From the NCBI GenBank assembly GCA_964462535.1, contig CAYWXV010000025.1, positions 1-40,971 on the forward strand: a stretch of DNA of 40,971 nt, given 5' to 3'. The notes beneath the pieces are model-generated. The model did no database searches. It saw only the letters and a program-made list of their open reading frames with translations, and was not told the DNA's origin. The position numbers and the translations under genes were made by a program. Shown in pieces: positions 16,206 through 24,070 of the stretch. Source of the stretch: CAYWXV01 sp964462535 (GTDB lineage Bacteria > Bacteroidota > Ignavibacteria > OLB7). Positions within the stretch are counted from its first letter, which is position 1, and each line of letters begins with the position of its first letter.

Positions 16206-18020
16206 ATGAAGTCACCCCCTGCCATTGTCTCATCGCTCCTCCTCGCCGCAGCTCTCACTTCCACCCTCCACGCGCAGGAACCGGTCGATGTGGATCACAT
16301 GTCCGGACGACGCGAGTTCTGGCTGGCGTTTCCGAAGAACTTCCGTGATTCTGTGACCGATGAACGCACTCAGAGGCGACGCGCCGCCGATGAGCTCGCT
16401 CTGACCCTGACAATCGTAGCCGAGACCAAGACTCGTGTCACCATAGCAATCGAGGGGCTCGGCGTGAAGACGAACGTCAGCATTGAAGCGGGACAGACCC
16501 TAACGATCCCCGTCGACGTCCGTGCCCAGATTACCTCGAGTGGCATCGTGGAGCGCCGCGGAGTCCATGTCACCGCCGACAATCCAATATCTCTGTACGC
16601 TTGCGATCGGCGACTTCAGACAACCGACACGTGGCTGGTCTGGCCCGTCGAGGCTTTGGGTTTGTCCTATCGAGTCGTCGGATGGCGTCGGCTCCAAGAC
16701 GATCTCCTGTCACAAATGACAATCGTTGCCGCTGAAGACAGCACCGCGATCACGATCACGCCCACGGCTGCGGTTGAGGTCATGTCCGCCTGTGACGTCG
16801 TGGGAGGTGCAGGCAAGAGTGATACAACGGCTCGGGCGCCGTCGCTCGCGAGCGCGCAACTCGACACAGCGTGGGTCCACTCGCCCAGCACAGCACAGCA
16901 TTCGGCCAGGAGCAGACGACGAAAAGCAACGCGACGGGCTGCAACAATGACGCTGCCTACTGTCGCTCCATCTTTGCCGACTGACATCACGCAGCACCAA
17001 GGGAATACGAACAACGGTCACGGCGAGCGCGTGGGAGGCATCCCACAGACGCTTGTCCCCACGGGAATCAGGGCGATCTATCCGCCCCGTGCACCGGTTC
17101 AGTTCACCCTCAACCGGGGCGAGGTCCTCCAGCTCCGTGCCCACTATGATCCGCGTACGTGGTCCGATTTGACGGGAACGCTTGTGGTGGCAAACCGTCC
17201 GATCGCCCTGTTCAGTGGCCACAACTGCGCCTTTGTTCCCGACAATTCGATCAAGGCGTGCAATATTCTCGTCGAGCAGATTCCTCCCGTCGATACATGG
17301 GGTAGAGAGTATGCGGTCGGGACGTTGGAACGTAGGACCAGCTCCGTTGTCCGCGTAATCGCGGGGGAAGACGATACACCAATACGTGTAAACGGCATGC
17401 CGGTGGCCCTCCTCCAGGCGGGTGAATATTGGGACGACGTTTCGGTCACAACTCCACTGTGGATCTCCAGTGACAAGCCGATTATGGTGGTGCAATTCTC
17501 CAAGGGATTCGACAGCGGAGACAACATTGGCGACCCGTCGATGATCGTTCTTCCTCCCGTCGAATCGTTCCAGAAGCAGATGGTTATCGCGACACCGATC
17601 GAGGGATCGTGGAATCACTACGCCGCTATCATTGCATCCATGGATGACGTCTCGTCGATCCGCGTGGATGGGCTTCCTCTCGATCCACACCTGTTCCTTC
17701 CTCTCGAGGGAGCTGGGTACGCTGTCGCGTCTATCCCGCTTCTTCAGGGGAGACACGTGATATCGTGCGGGGGGCCTTTCGGGAGCTATCAATACGGGTT
17801 TGGATACGACGGGGCCGCGTATGATGCCTATGGAAATGCTGCGACGTATCTTATGCCCCGCGACGCCAGACGGCTGGCTCCGCCGAACGAAGGGGCTTCC
17901 ATGAATGGCGTGGATGAGTTATCATCGGGTGACGATCACAGGGGGGAGCGTGTCGATAAGACTGACGAGGGGAAGGAGACGACGCCGTCGAACGGAACTA
18001 CGAAACGAATCGAGCGCTGA
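16206..18020 (+). CDS. Secreted IgGFc-binding-like protein, no visible anchor
   Basis: 604 aa. Signal peptide 1-23 (MKSPPAIVSS to LHA); the ATG at 16206 is chosen because the longer in-frame reading from 16134 adds 24 residues before it. The IgGFc-like domain begins at REFWLAFPKNFRDSVTDERT and closely parallels the next gene: RRGVHVTADNPISLYACDRR, SGHNCAFVPDNSIKACNILV, VQFSKGFDSGDNIGDPSMIV, YGFGYDGAAYDAYGNA. An Arg/Ser/Thr-rich insert of about 75 residues (about 195-285) interrupts it and is absent from the paralogue. It ends in a charged polar tail with neither a T9SS domain nor a barrel. Probably exported to the periplasm or surface, perhaps as partner of its neighbour 28 bp downstream. Confidence 0.85.
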   Translation: MKSPPAIVSSLLLAAALTSTLHAQEPVDVDHMSGRREFWLAFPKNFRDSVTDERTQRRRAADELALTLTIVAETKTRVTIAIEGLGVKTNVSIEAGQTLTIPVDVRAQITSSGIVERRGVHVTADNPISLYACDRRLQTTDTWLVWPVEALGLSYRVVGWRRLQDDLLSQMTIVAAEDSTAITITPTAAVEVMSACDVVGGAGKSDTTARAPSLASAQLDTAWVHSPSTAQHSARSRRRKATRRAATMTLPTVAPSLPTDITQHQGNTNNGHGERVGGIPQTLVPTGIRAIYPPRAPVQFTLNRGEVLQLRAHYDPRTWSDLTGTLVVANRPIALFSGHNCAFVPDNSIKACNILVEQIPPVDTWGREYAVGTLERRTSSVVRVIAGEDDTPIRVNGMPVALLQAGEYWDDVSVTTPLWISSDKPIMVVQFSKGFDSGDNIGDPSMIVLPPVESFQKQMVIATPIEGSWNHYAAIIASMDDVSSIRVDGLPLDPHLFLPLEGAGYAVASIPLLQGRHVISCGGPFGSYQYGFGYDGAAYDAYGNAATYLMPRDARRLAPPNEGASMNGVDELSSGDDHRGERVDKTDEGKETTPSNGTTKRIER

Positions 18021-18048
18021 ACGGACCCGTGGCAGGTCCTCCTCCAAC

Positions 18049-20490
18049 ATGCGATTGACAACGTCAGCAGGACGTCTGATATCTGGCATCATGGTCATCG
18101 CCCTATGGGCGATGACGCTGCACGCCCAACCTGAACGCCGCCAGCGCCAGAGCGACTTCACGACCGAAGGGAAGGAGTTCTGGCTGGTCTTCCAGAAGAA
18201 TTTCCGTGACTGGGTCACGGACGAGAAGACACAACGACAGCGGCCGGCCGATGCGCTGACGCTTGAGCTCTTCATCACCTCCAGTCAGAACGCCACGGGA
18301 TACATCGAGATCAAGGGATTGCGATTCCGGCAGGACTTCAGTGTCCCTGCTGGTCAAGTGATTACCATTCCCATCGACACGGCCGCACAGCTACGGAGCA
18401 GCGAGGTCGTCGAGGAGCTTGGCGTTCACGTTGTGGCGGATCAGCCTATCGCCGTCTACGGTCTGAATCGCAGGTATCAGACGACCGACACCTACCTGGC
18501 CCATCCGGTCAACGTTCTGGGGAAACGGTACAGGGCCGTTGGGTATCGCTGGTTGCAGAATGATCTCCTTTCGCAAGTGGCGATTATTGCAACCGAAGAC
18601 AACACCGAGATCACCATAACGCCGACCGCTTCGACCTCTGGACCGATGCCGGCGGGGGCGAAATCAGATCCGGGTCGGAGCCGGCCGATGAACAAGCCGT
18701 TCACAATTGAGCTTGATCGCGGTGAGGTCTACCAGGTCATACCGAAGTATGATCCCCGCACCATGTCGGACCTGACCGGCACACTCGTTGAAGCTGACAA
18801 ACCGATCGCGGTTTTCAGCGGCCACAACTGCGCCTATGTTCCGGACAATGCCACAAAGGCCTGCAACCTCCTGGTTGAACAGCTTCCGGCGATCAATGCG
18901 TGGGGACGCCAGTTCTTCGTGGGTGCCCTTGCGGGGCGTTCAAGCTCCGTCATTCGCATTGTCGCCTCGGAGGATAACACACAGGTATTCGAGAACAATC
19001 GGCTTGTTGCGACGCTGAATGCTGGCGAGTACTTCCAGGATCTCAGTCAAACGCAGCACACGATGGTCACCTCCTCCCATCCGGTGTTGGTGACGCAGTA
19101 CTCCAAGGGCTTCGACAACGGTGACAACGTCGGCGACCCCATGATGATCGTGGTGGCGCCAACGGAACAGTTCCTCTCCAGCTACCGCTTCGCGACGCCG
19201 GTTCGTGGTTCGTGGAGACACTATATCAATCTGATTGTTCCAACCAGCACTATCGACTCACTCCGTCTTGACGGACGTGCTGTCGATCGGTCGTCATTTC
19301 AGGTCTTCGGTATCTCGCTCTACTCTATCGCACAGATCGAGGTGTCGTACGGAACACATGTCATCACCAACTCGCAACCATTCGGGCTGTACAGCTATGG
19401 TTTCGGATACGACGAGGCCGCATACGATGCGTACGGCAACGGTGGCGGGCAATCGCTCGAGCAGGTGATTCAGTATCCCGATACCATGGAGCCGACACTC
19501 TCGGCGGCATTTGGAAGAATCCCGGGTGATCGACGTGGCGCAATCAACGCCATAGCACGCGACGACCAGGTCAACGACCGCGGTCTTGACCAGATTGTCG
19601 TGCTCGACAACGAGGTGCTCGACGTACAGATTCCCAAGTTTGAATCAGGGACTCCGCAGGTGTCGATCATCCTCCGTCCGAACATGGACCGGATGAACGG
19701 GTATGCCCAGTTCCGGCTTCGGGATCGCGCGGGTAATGTCTCGTACCACACGGTGTGCGCGCACTATGACGCACAGCGAGACACGTTGCTGATCAGCGTT
19801 CAGCGGGGCCTGGAGCCATGCGATTTTTCCAGTGGCCGTCAGTGGGGTGGATACCTCGGCTACGCCGTTCTGGACAACCACGTTACGATACCGGCGAACT
19901 CGCCCGAACTCAACAACAGCGTGGAGCTGAAAGGGAATCCTGGCGTGCCAACCTGGTCAATGGGGGGCTACGTCGAACAACCGTGGACATCGTCGTTCGT
20001 GCTGCGAGGCATTGTCTCGCTCACCTTCCTCAAAGCCGACGCCCGTGGCTACGACTCGACCCTGAACACGGCGAGTGATGGAACGCGAATCAGCGAGGAG
20101 TTCCGACTCCATCGAACTGCAGTTCAGTTCTCCGTCTCCCCGGGTATTCACTATTTCCTTGCTCGCCGGAATGCCTACCTGTTTGGCCACCTCACAATTG
20201 GCGTCCCCCTCTTCACATCGGAAGTCCTGACACGGACCATTATTTCACCCGCGAACTACGTCTACGAATCAGGATTGGGCGAGCGGGTGGATTACGACGA
20301 CAGTGGACCCTCCGGGATTGCCATTGCGCTTACCCCCGAGATAGGCATCGGTGCGACTGCGGACCTGCCAAATGGGTGGCATATCTTCGGTGAGCTTGGG
20401 ACGGCCGGATCGCTGACGTCGATCTCACCTGACCGAGATTGGACGATCAGCTACCTGTTTGCACGGGCGGGCGTTAAGGTCCGGTGGTGA
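18049..20490 (+). CDS. IgGFc-binding-like surface protein with predicted C-terminal outer-membrane barrel
   Basis: 813 aa from the ATG at 18049; an in-frame extension to 17905 overlaps the upstream gene and is Arg-rich, so it is dropped. Signal peptide 1-26 (cleavage after LHA). The IgGFc-like domain spans about 40-470 (EFWLVFQKNFRDWVTDEKTQ, GVHVVADQPIAVYGLNRR, FSGHNCAYVPDNATKACNL). A middle part (about 480-595) holds Ig-like sequence ending in RLRDRAGNVSYHTVCAHYD. From about 598 the sequence alternates as amphipathic strands (WGGYLGYAVLDN, FVLRGIVSLTFLK, GIHYFLARRNAYLFGHLTIG) and ends YLFARAGVKVRW, with the terminal aromatic of BAM substrates. This predicts a displayed domain held by its own barrel. 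Tail-to-tail overlap of 17 bp with the acyltransferase gene. Confidence 0.83.
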   Translation: MRLTTSAGRLISGIMVIALWAMTLHAQPERRQRQSDFTTEGKEFWLVFQKNFRDWVTDEKTQRQRPADALTLELFITSSQNATGYIEIKGLRFRQDFSVPAGQVITIPIDTAAQLRSSEVVEELGVHVVADQPIAVYGLNRRYQTTDTYLAHPVNVLGKRYRAVGYRWLQNDLLSQVAIIATEDNTEITITPTASTSGPMPAGAKSDPGRSRPMNKPFTIELDRGEVYQVIPKYDPRTMSDLTGTLVEADKPIAVFSGHNCAYVPDNATKACNLLVEQLPAINAWGRQFFVGALAGRSSSVIRIVASEDNTQVFENNRLVATLNAGEYFQDLSQTQHTMVTSSHPVLVTQYSKGFDNGDNVGDPMMIVVAPTEQFLSSYRFATPVRGSWRHYINLIVPTSTIDSLRLDGRAVDRSSFQVFGISLYSIAQIEVSYGTHVITNSQPFGLYSYGFGYDEAAYDAYGNGGGQSLEQVIQYPDTMEPTLSAAFGRIPGDRRGAINAIARDDQVNDRGLDQIVVLDNEVLDVQIPKFESGTPQVSIILRPNMDRMNGYAQFRLRDRAGNVSYHTVCAHYDAQRDTLLISVQRGLEPCDFSSGRQWGGYLGYAVLDNHVTIPANSPELNNSVELKGNPGVPTWSMGGYVEQPWTSSFVLRGIVSLTFLKADARGYDSTLNTASDGTRISEEFRLHRTAVQFSVSPGIHYFLARRNAYLFGHLTIGVPLFTSEVLTRTIISPANYVYESGLGERVDYDDSGPSGIAIALTPEIGIGATADLPNGWHIFGELGTAGSLTSISPDRDWTISYLFARAGVKVRW

Positions 20491-21322
20491 TTCGACCTGC
20501 GGTCGCCCACGCGCTCACCATTCTCTCCTTTTCCCGAACCACATCCCTCCGAATTCCCTCGGCCCACCTGCGGACCGTGTCATTGTCGACCTCTCCAGGT
20601 GGCACATGCTCGTCAAGAAACGTGATGGTAACGTGAACTGCCGGCAGTCCAATCACTCGCCATCCGTGAGTTGTAAACGGGGGCGCTGGATCGTACCAGT
20701 AGACAAGATCCTTCGTGGATGACGTCAGTGGATGTCGACCGATCGCGGTGTACAGAATGAGAAACGGCTGGACGACGAACCCTGCCTGAGCTATGCCTCG
20801 AAACAGGAATGGACGGAACTCCCCCACGGATTCTCCCGACGTCGTCTTCCCCTCGGGAAACAGGATCATCCGCACGTTCTGTCTTCCCCTCTCGATAATT
20901 CCGGCGGAGCCCTCAACTGCCGATCGGATTGAATCGCGATTCAGGAAGACTGTCCCGGCGATGCGCGCGAACAGGCCAATGATGGGCCAGGACTGCACGT
21001 CGTGACGGGAGACAAAGACACCTCCGACGCCGACCCCCGCTGTCAGAATGTCCAAATAGGTGACGTGGTTACCCACAAAGACGCGTGCAGCGGACGAGCG
21101 CCTGCCCGAGACCTTTATGCGAAGGCCTATCGCGATGGCGAACAACCGTAGCGCGACCGGCGTGAGGAACTGCACCGTCCGGTTCCGCCGACGGCTCCCG
21201 CCGAGCGACGCGAGACCGATAACAGGGACTACAACTGCCAGCACGAGCAGAACGCAGACAAGAAGCTGCACGAGACGCCGGACGGCCCGAAACGCGTTGC
21301 CTCCCATCTGCCTGGTGGTCAT
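20474..21322 (-). CDS. Lysophospholipid acyltransferase, PlsC family
   Basis: About 282 aa from the ATG at 21322 (another at 21307). It transfers an acyl chain to lysophosphatidate or a related lysolipid at the inner membrane. There is a hydrophobic segment at about 15-40, the catalytic HX4D motif as NHVTYLD, then GTVFLNRDS and the phosphate-binding FPEGKTTSGE. The longest reading (to 21403) would overlap the divergent methyltransferase gene. With the preferred start only 6 bp separate it from that gene's ATG. The 3' end overlaps the barrel protein gene by 17 bp. Family sure; whether it is the housekeeping PlsC or an ornithine-lipid type enzyme is not clear. Confidence 0.9.
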   Translation of the reverse strand: MTTRQMGGNAFRAVRRLVQLLVCVLLVLAVVVPVIGLASLGGSRRRNRTVQFLTPVALRLFAIAIGLRIKVSGRRSSAARVFVGNHVTYLDILTAGVGVGGVFVSRHDVQSWPIIGLFARIAGTVFLNRDSIRSAVEGSAGIIERGRQNVRMILFPEGKTTSGESVGEFRPFLFRGIAQAGFVVQPFLILYTAIGRHPLTSSTKDLVYWYDPAPPFTTHGWRVIGLPAVHVTITFLDEHVPPGEVDNDTVRRWAEGIRRDVVREKERMVSAWATAGRITTGP

Positions 21323-21328
21323 TGTGCT

Positions 21329-21883
21329 ATGCGAAAACTGATCTTCGAAGAGATTGCGAAACTGCGGCTGACGCCGGATCAGGCGATCAATGCGGATCGG
21401 CATCCAGTGATCGGTATACTGGAAGACGTTCGATCACTCTACAACGTCGGGTCCTGCTTCCGGACCGCCGACGCGATGCTCCTCCACGAGCTGGTCCTTA
21501 CCGGCTTCACACCGACGCCCCCCCGCTCCGAGATTGACAAGACTGCCCTTGGGGCAACGACTTCTGTTCCATGGCGCTCAGCGTCTGACACCGTCGGCGT
21601 GATTGACCAGCTGCACGAGAATGGGTGGAAGGTCTTCGCGTTGGAGATAACGGACGAGTCCATACCCTTGCCCCGCGTCGCCGATCTGGAAGCTTCAATT
21701 GCCTTCGTTGTCGGCAACGAACTGACGGGTCTCCGCCCGGAAACCGTGGCCGCATGCGATGGCTCGTTCGAGATTCCAATGTTTGGGGCGAAGCACTCAC
21801 TCAACGTTGCCGTCGCGTTCGGCATTGCAGCGTGGGAGTGCATTCGCAATCGCCGGAGGACCGAGAGGGGCCCGACAACGTGA
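21329..21883 (+). CDS. TrmH-family (SpoU) RNA 2'-O-methyltransferase
   Basis: 184 aa. The SPOUT fold is shown by its three motifs in order: motif 1 NVGSCFRTADA, motif 2 FVVGNELTGLRPE and motif 3 IPMFGAKHSLNVAVAFGIA. These form the SAM-binding knot and the catalytic arginine/serine site for 2'-O-methylation of tRNA or rRNA. There is no N-terminal L30e-like domain, so it resembles the short tRNA (TrmH/TrmL-like) enzymes rather than RlmB. The target nucleotide cannot be set by eye. Divergent from the acyltransferase with a 6-bp gap, so its promoter must lie in the neighbour's coding region. Confidence 0.93.
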   Translation: MRKLIFEEIAKLRLTPDQAINADRHPVIGILEDVRSLYNVGSCFRTADAMLLHELVLTGFTPTPPRSEIDKTALGATTSVPWRSASDTVGVIDQLHENGWKVFALEITDESIPLPRVADLEASIAFVVGNELTGLRPETVAACDGSFEIPMFGAKHSLNVAVAFGIAAWECIRNRRRTERGPTT

Positions 21884-21924
21884 GATGTCCACGTCAACAC
21901 GCGACCGTTTCGTGGCAGGGTGGA

Positions 21925-22230
21925 TCAGTCTCCGACTGACTCACCATGCACCATCGTAACAAGCTTCCCCGCAAAGCTCATGACATCCTTCCCGGCGACC
22001 TGATTCTCCTCGCTTGCCATCGCGGCCTTGAAGGCATCACGATCCTGGAAGATCATTTCCGCAATCAGGTACCAAGGCGACTCGGCGCCAAACGAGCGGA
22101 GATTTCGTGTAACCACCAGGCTCTGCAGTCCCGGCACCTTCTTCATCAGTGGCGCGTGGACTTCGTCGTAGTGACGGTCAAACTCTTCAACATTGTCTGG
22201 ATGCGAAAAGAGTGCAATCAGCTTGTACAT
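21925..22230 (-). CDS. EthD-domain small protein
   Basis: 101 aa. The pattern YKLIALFSHPDNVEEFDRHY followed by HAPLMKKVPGL, and later DRDAFKAAMASEE, matches the EthD family of dimeric alpha-beta barrel proteins. EthD is needed for ether degradation in Gram-positive bacteria, but most relatives are unassigned small enzymes or binding proteins. No signal peptide. Last of a minus-strand group with the small membrane protein (45 bp upstream) and the thioesterase. Confidence 0.85.
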   Translation of the reverse strand: MYKLIALFSHPDNVEEFDRHYDEVHAPLMKKVPGLQSLVVTRNLRSFGAESPWYLIAEMIFQDRDAFKAAMASEENQVAGKDVMSFAGKLVTMVHGESVGD

Positions 22231-22275
22231 GAAGGTCTTGAATAGGTAGTGAGAGTTCGGGAGTGCAAGGTCGCA

Positions 22276-22581
22276 TCACGCGTCGACACCGGATGATTTC
22301 TCATCGTGTCGAGTCTGAATTGACCAGCTGAGAAACGTCGTCAGCCCAAGAATCGCCACGCCGACGATGGTGAAGATCGAGGGGATCATCTCCATCATAG
22401 CGGCGGTTGAGACCACGCCGGCAACGAAGGGAACGACGACCCAATAGAGAAGTCCATGCCGCTTCCTCCATCGCTGTTCCGCTCGGGAGTCTCCCTTGCG
22501 TGCGTTGGTCAGCGTCATTACAAACCCGACTATCGGGATCAACACTGCGATGGAAATCAGTCCAATCTGGGAGTAGCTCAC
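22276..22581 (-). CDS. Small membrane protein with three predicted helices, unknown function
   Basis: 101 aa. Hydrophobic stretches at about 4-24 (IGLISIAVLIPIVGFVMTL), 45-63 (YWVVVPFVAGVVSTAAM) and 67-88 (IPSIFTIVGVAILGLTTFLS), with a basic loop between the first two (RAEQRWRKRH). I do not recognise the family. It lies between an EthD protein and a thioesterase on the same strand with short spacers, probably one transcript. Confidence 0.7.
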   Translation of the reverse strand: MSYSQIGLISIAVLIPIVGFVMTLTNARKGDSRAEQRWRKRHGLLYWVVVPFVAGVVSTAAMMEMIPSIFTIVGVAILGLTTFLSWSIQTRHDEKSSGVDA

Positions 22582-22613
22582 GCGAGGGGGCTGTCGTTCG
22601 TCCGTGTGTCCAG

Positions 22614-23006
22614 TTAAGAATGGAGGCTGGCTATCCGCTCTTCGAACCGCGACCGATCGACAACTCTCTGGCCGCAGCGTCCGCGAGCAATAACCGAGGG
22701 ACCGAGGGTCGCAACGAAATCGGAGATGATTGTCCGTCCCTCCACTTCACGCACGACGGCCTCAATTCTAACGATGGCTCCGACAGGCGCCGGAGCCACG
22801 TGTTCTATCTCCACCATCGAGCCGACGGCATCCTCGTCCACATCAAGAAACGAAATGATCGCCTGCCGAGACGCATATTCGGCATGCTCGACGATAGCGA
22901 ACGTCGCGTAGAGGGGATGGACTGTCGAGCCGAAGAACGTCGCCGTCATGTCCGGTGTCACGCGAACACGCATTGCAAAGCGGTGGTCGTTGGGGATCGG
23001 TCGCAC
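22614..23006 (-). CDS. FlK-like hotdog thioesterase
   Basis: 130 aa hotdog-fold protein. The segments VTPDMTATFFGSTVHPLYAT, EHAEYASRQAI and SMVEIEHVAPAPVG align with FlK, the fluoroacetyl-CoA thioesterase. The residues in the positions of its Thr-Glu-His triad would be Thr35, Glu43 and His69. Relatives hydrolyse diverse acyl-CoAs, so fluoroacetate resistance should not be assumed. The start is GTG at 23006 (ATG at 22973 is the alternative and would remove a PIP segment that relatives keep). Divergent from the chelatase gene with 29 bp between. Confidence 0.83.
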   Translation of the reverse strand: MRPIPNDHRFAMRVRVTPDMTATFFGSTVHPLYATFAIVEHAEYASRQAIISFLDVDEDAVGSMVEIEHVAPAPVGAIVRIEAVVREVEGRTIISDFVATLGPSVIARGRCGQRVVDRSRFEERIASLHS

Positions 23007-23035
23007 GGGGTGCGAAAGTACGAAAAGGAAACACT

Positions 23036-24049
23036 ATGCCTCACTACCCCTTTGCTGCGATTGCCGGCCAGGATGAGATGAAACTGGCCCTACTTCTGGC
23101 CGCGGTCGATTCCGGCATAGGTGGGGTCATGGTGATGGGACACCGGGGGACCGGGAAGTCGACTACCGTCAGGGCTATGGCTGGCGTCATCCCGCGCATC
23201 CGGACCGTCGTCGACTGTGCGTTCAACTGCGATCCAGAGGCACCCGCCGGGTTGTGCGATCGGTGTACCGACATCGAACGAACCCACCTTGTATCCCACC
23301 AGGTGGATGTCCCTGTGATTGATCTTCCCCTTGGCGCGACGGAGGACCGAGTGGCCGGCACGATCGATATCGAGCACGCTCTTGTCCGTGGTGAGAAGCT
23401 TTTCGAGCCTGGCCTGCTTGCCCGTGCCAACAGGGGCTTCCTCTACATCGATGAAGTGAATCTCCTCGAGGATCACCTGGTTGACCTGCTTCTCGACGTT
23501 GCTGCCTCGGGAGTCAACATCGTTGAACGTGAAGGTATGTCCGTGCGCCACCCCAGCCACTTTGCATTGGTAGGTAGTGGTAATCCCGAGGAGGGGGAGT
23601 TAAGACCACAGTTGCTGGACCGTTTTGGTCTGTCGGCCTACATCCGAACGGAGATGGATGTAGATCAGCGGGTCGAGATCGTTCGTCGCCGCATGGCTTT
23701 TGATGACAAACCCGAGGCCTTCATTTCGCAATGGGAAGGGGAGACGTCACGCATCCGGAAGCAGATTGCTGCCGCCCGGAAGACGCTGCCCAACGTTCGC
23801 ATCGATGACGACCTGATGAGGACGATCGCCCGGCTCTCTATCGAACTTGATATCGACGGGCACCGCGGGGAACTGGTGGCTACGCGGGCAGCTCGAGCTC
23901 ATGCCGCGTTGGATGGTCGACGATCAGTCTCGCCCGATGACGTGCGTGTCGTCGCCCCAATGGCCCTCCGGCATAGACTCCGCAAAGATCCTCTGGAAAT
24001 GAGCGATCACGATCGTCGCGTCGAGAACGCTGTCGCTCGAATTCTCTGA
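23036..24049 (+). CDS. bchI: Magnesium-chelatase-type AAA+ subunit I (BchI/ChlI-like)
   Basis: 337 aa. A AAA+ ATPase that with subunit D drives metal insertion into a tetrapyrrole. Walker A is GHRGTGKST (35-43). The insert with AFNCDPEAPAGLCDRC is typical of BchI. LPLGATEDRVAGTIDIE, Walker B FLYIDEVNLL and ALVGSGNPEEGELRPQLLDRF with the arginine finger follow. The start ATG at 23036 has AAGGAAAC just upstream; the longer reading from 22955 overlaps the thioesterase. The D subunit follows 21 bp later. No BchH, BchM or other chlorophyll gene is in the window, so the partner may be BchH or a CobN-type cobaltochelatase encoded elsewhere. Confidence 0.93.
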   Translation: MPHYPFAAIAGQDEMKLALLLAAVDSGIGGVMVMGHRGTGKSTTVRAMAGVIPRIRTVVDCAFNCDPEAPAGLCDRCTDIERTHLVSHQVDVPVIDLPLGATEDRVAGTIDIEHALVRGEKLFEPGLLARANRGFLYIDEVNLLEDHLVDLLLDVAASGVNIVEREGMSVRHPSHFALVGSGNPEEGELRPQLLDRFGLSAYIRTEMDVDQRVEIVRRRMAFDDKPEAFISQWEGETSRIRKQIAAARKTLPNVRIDDDLMRTIARLSIELDIDGHRGELVATRAARAHAALDGRRSVSPDDVRVVAPMALRHRLRKDPLEMSDHDRRVENAVARIL

Positions 24050-24070
24050 CGACGCACCGATATTTCTGCG

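Noticed and set aside
16710..17792. Minus-strand frame of 360 codons inside the first IgGFc gene of the tandem pair
   Set aside because: Arg/His/Asp-rich product with no family features; the plus strand encodes a protein that aligns with its neighbour throughout.
22614..23006. Fluoroacetate-resistance gene (FlK)
   Set aside because: The fold and triad positions fit, but the family is broad and nothing nearby points to fluorinated compounds; only the family name is kept.
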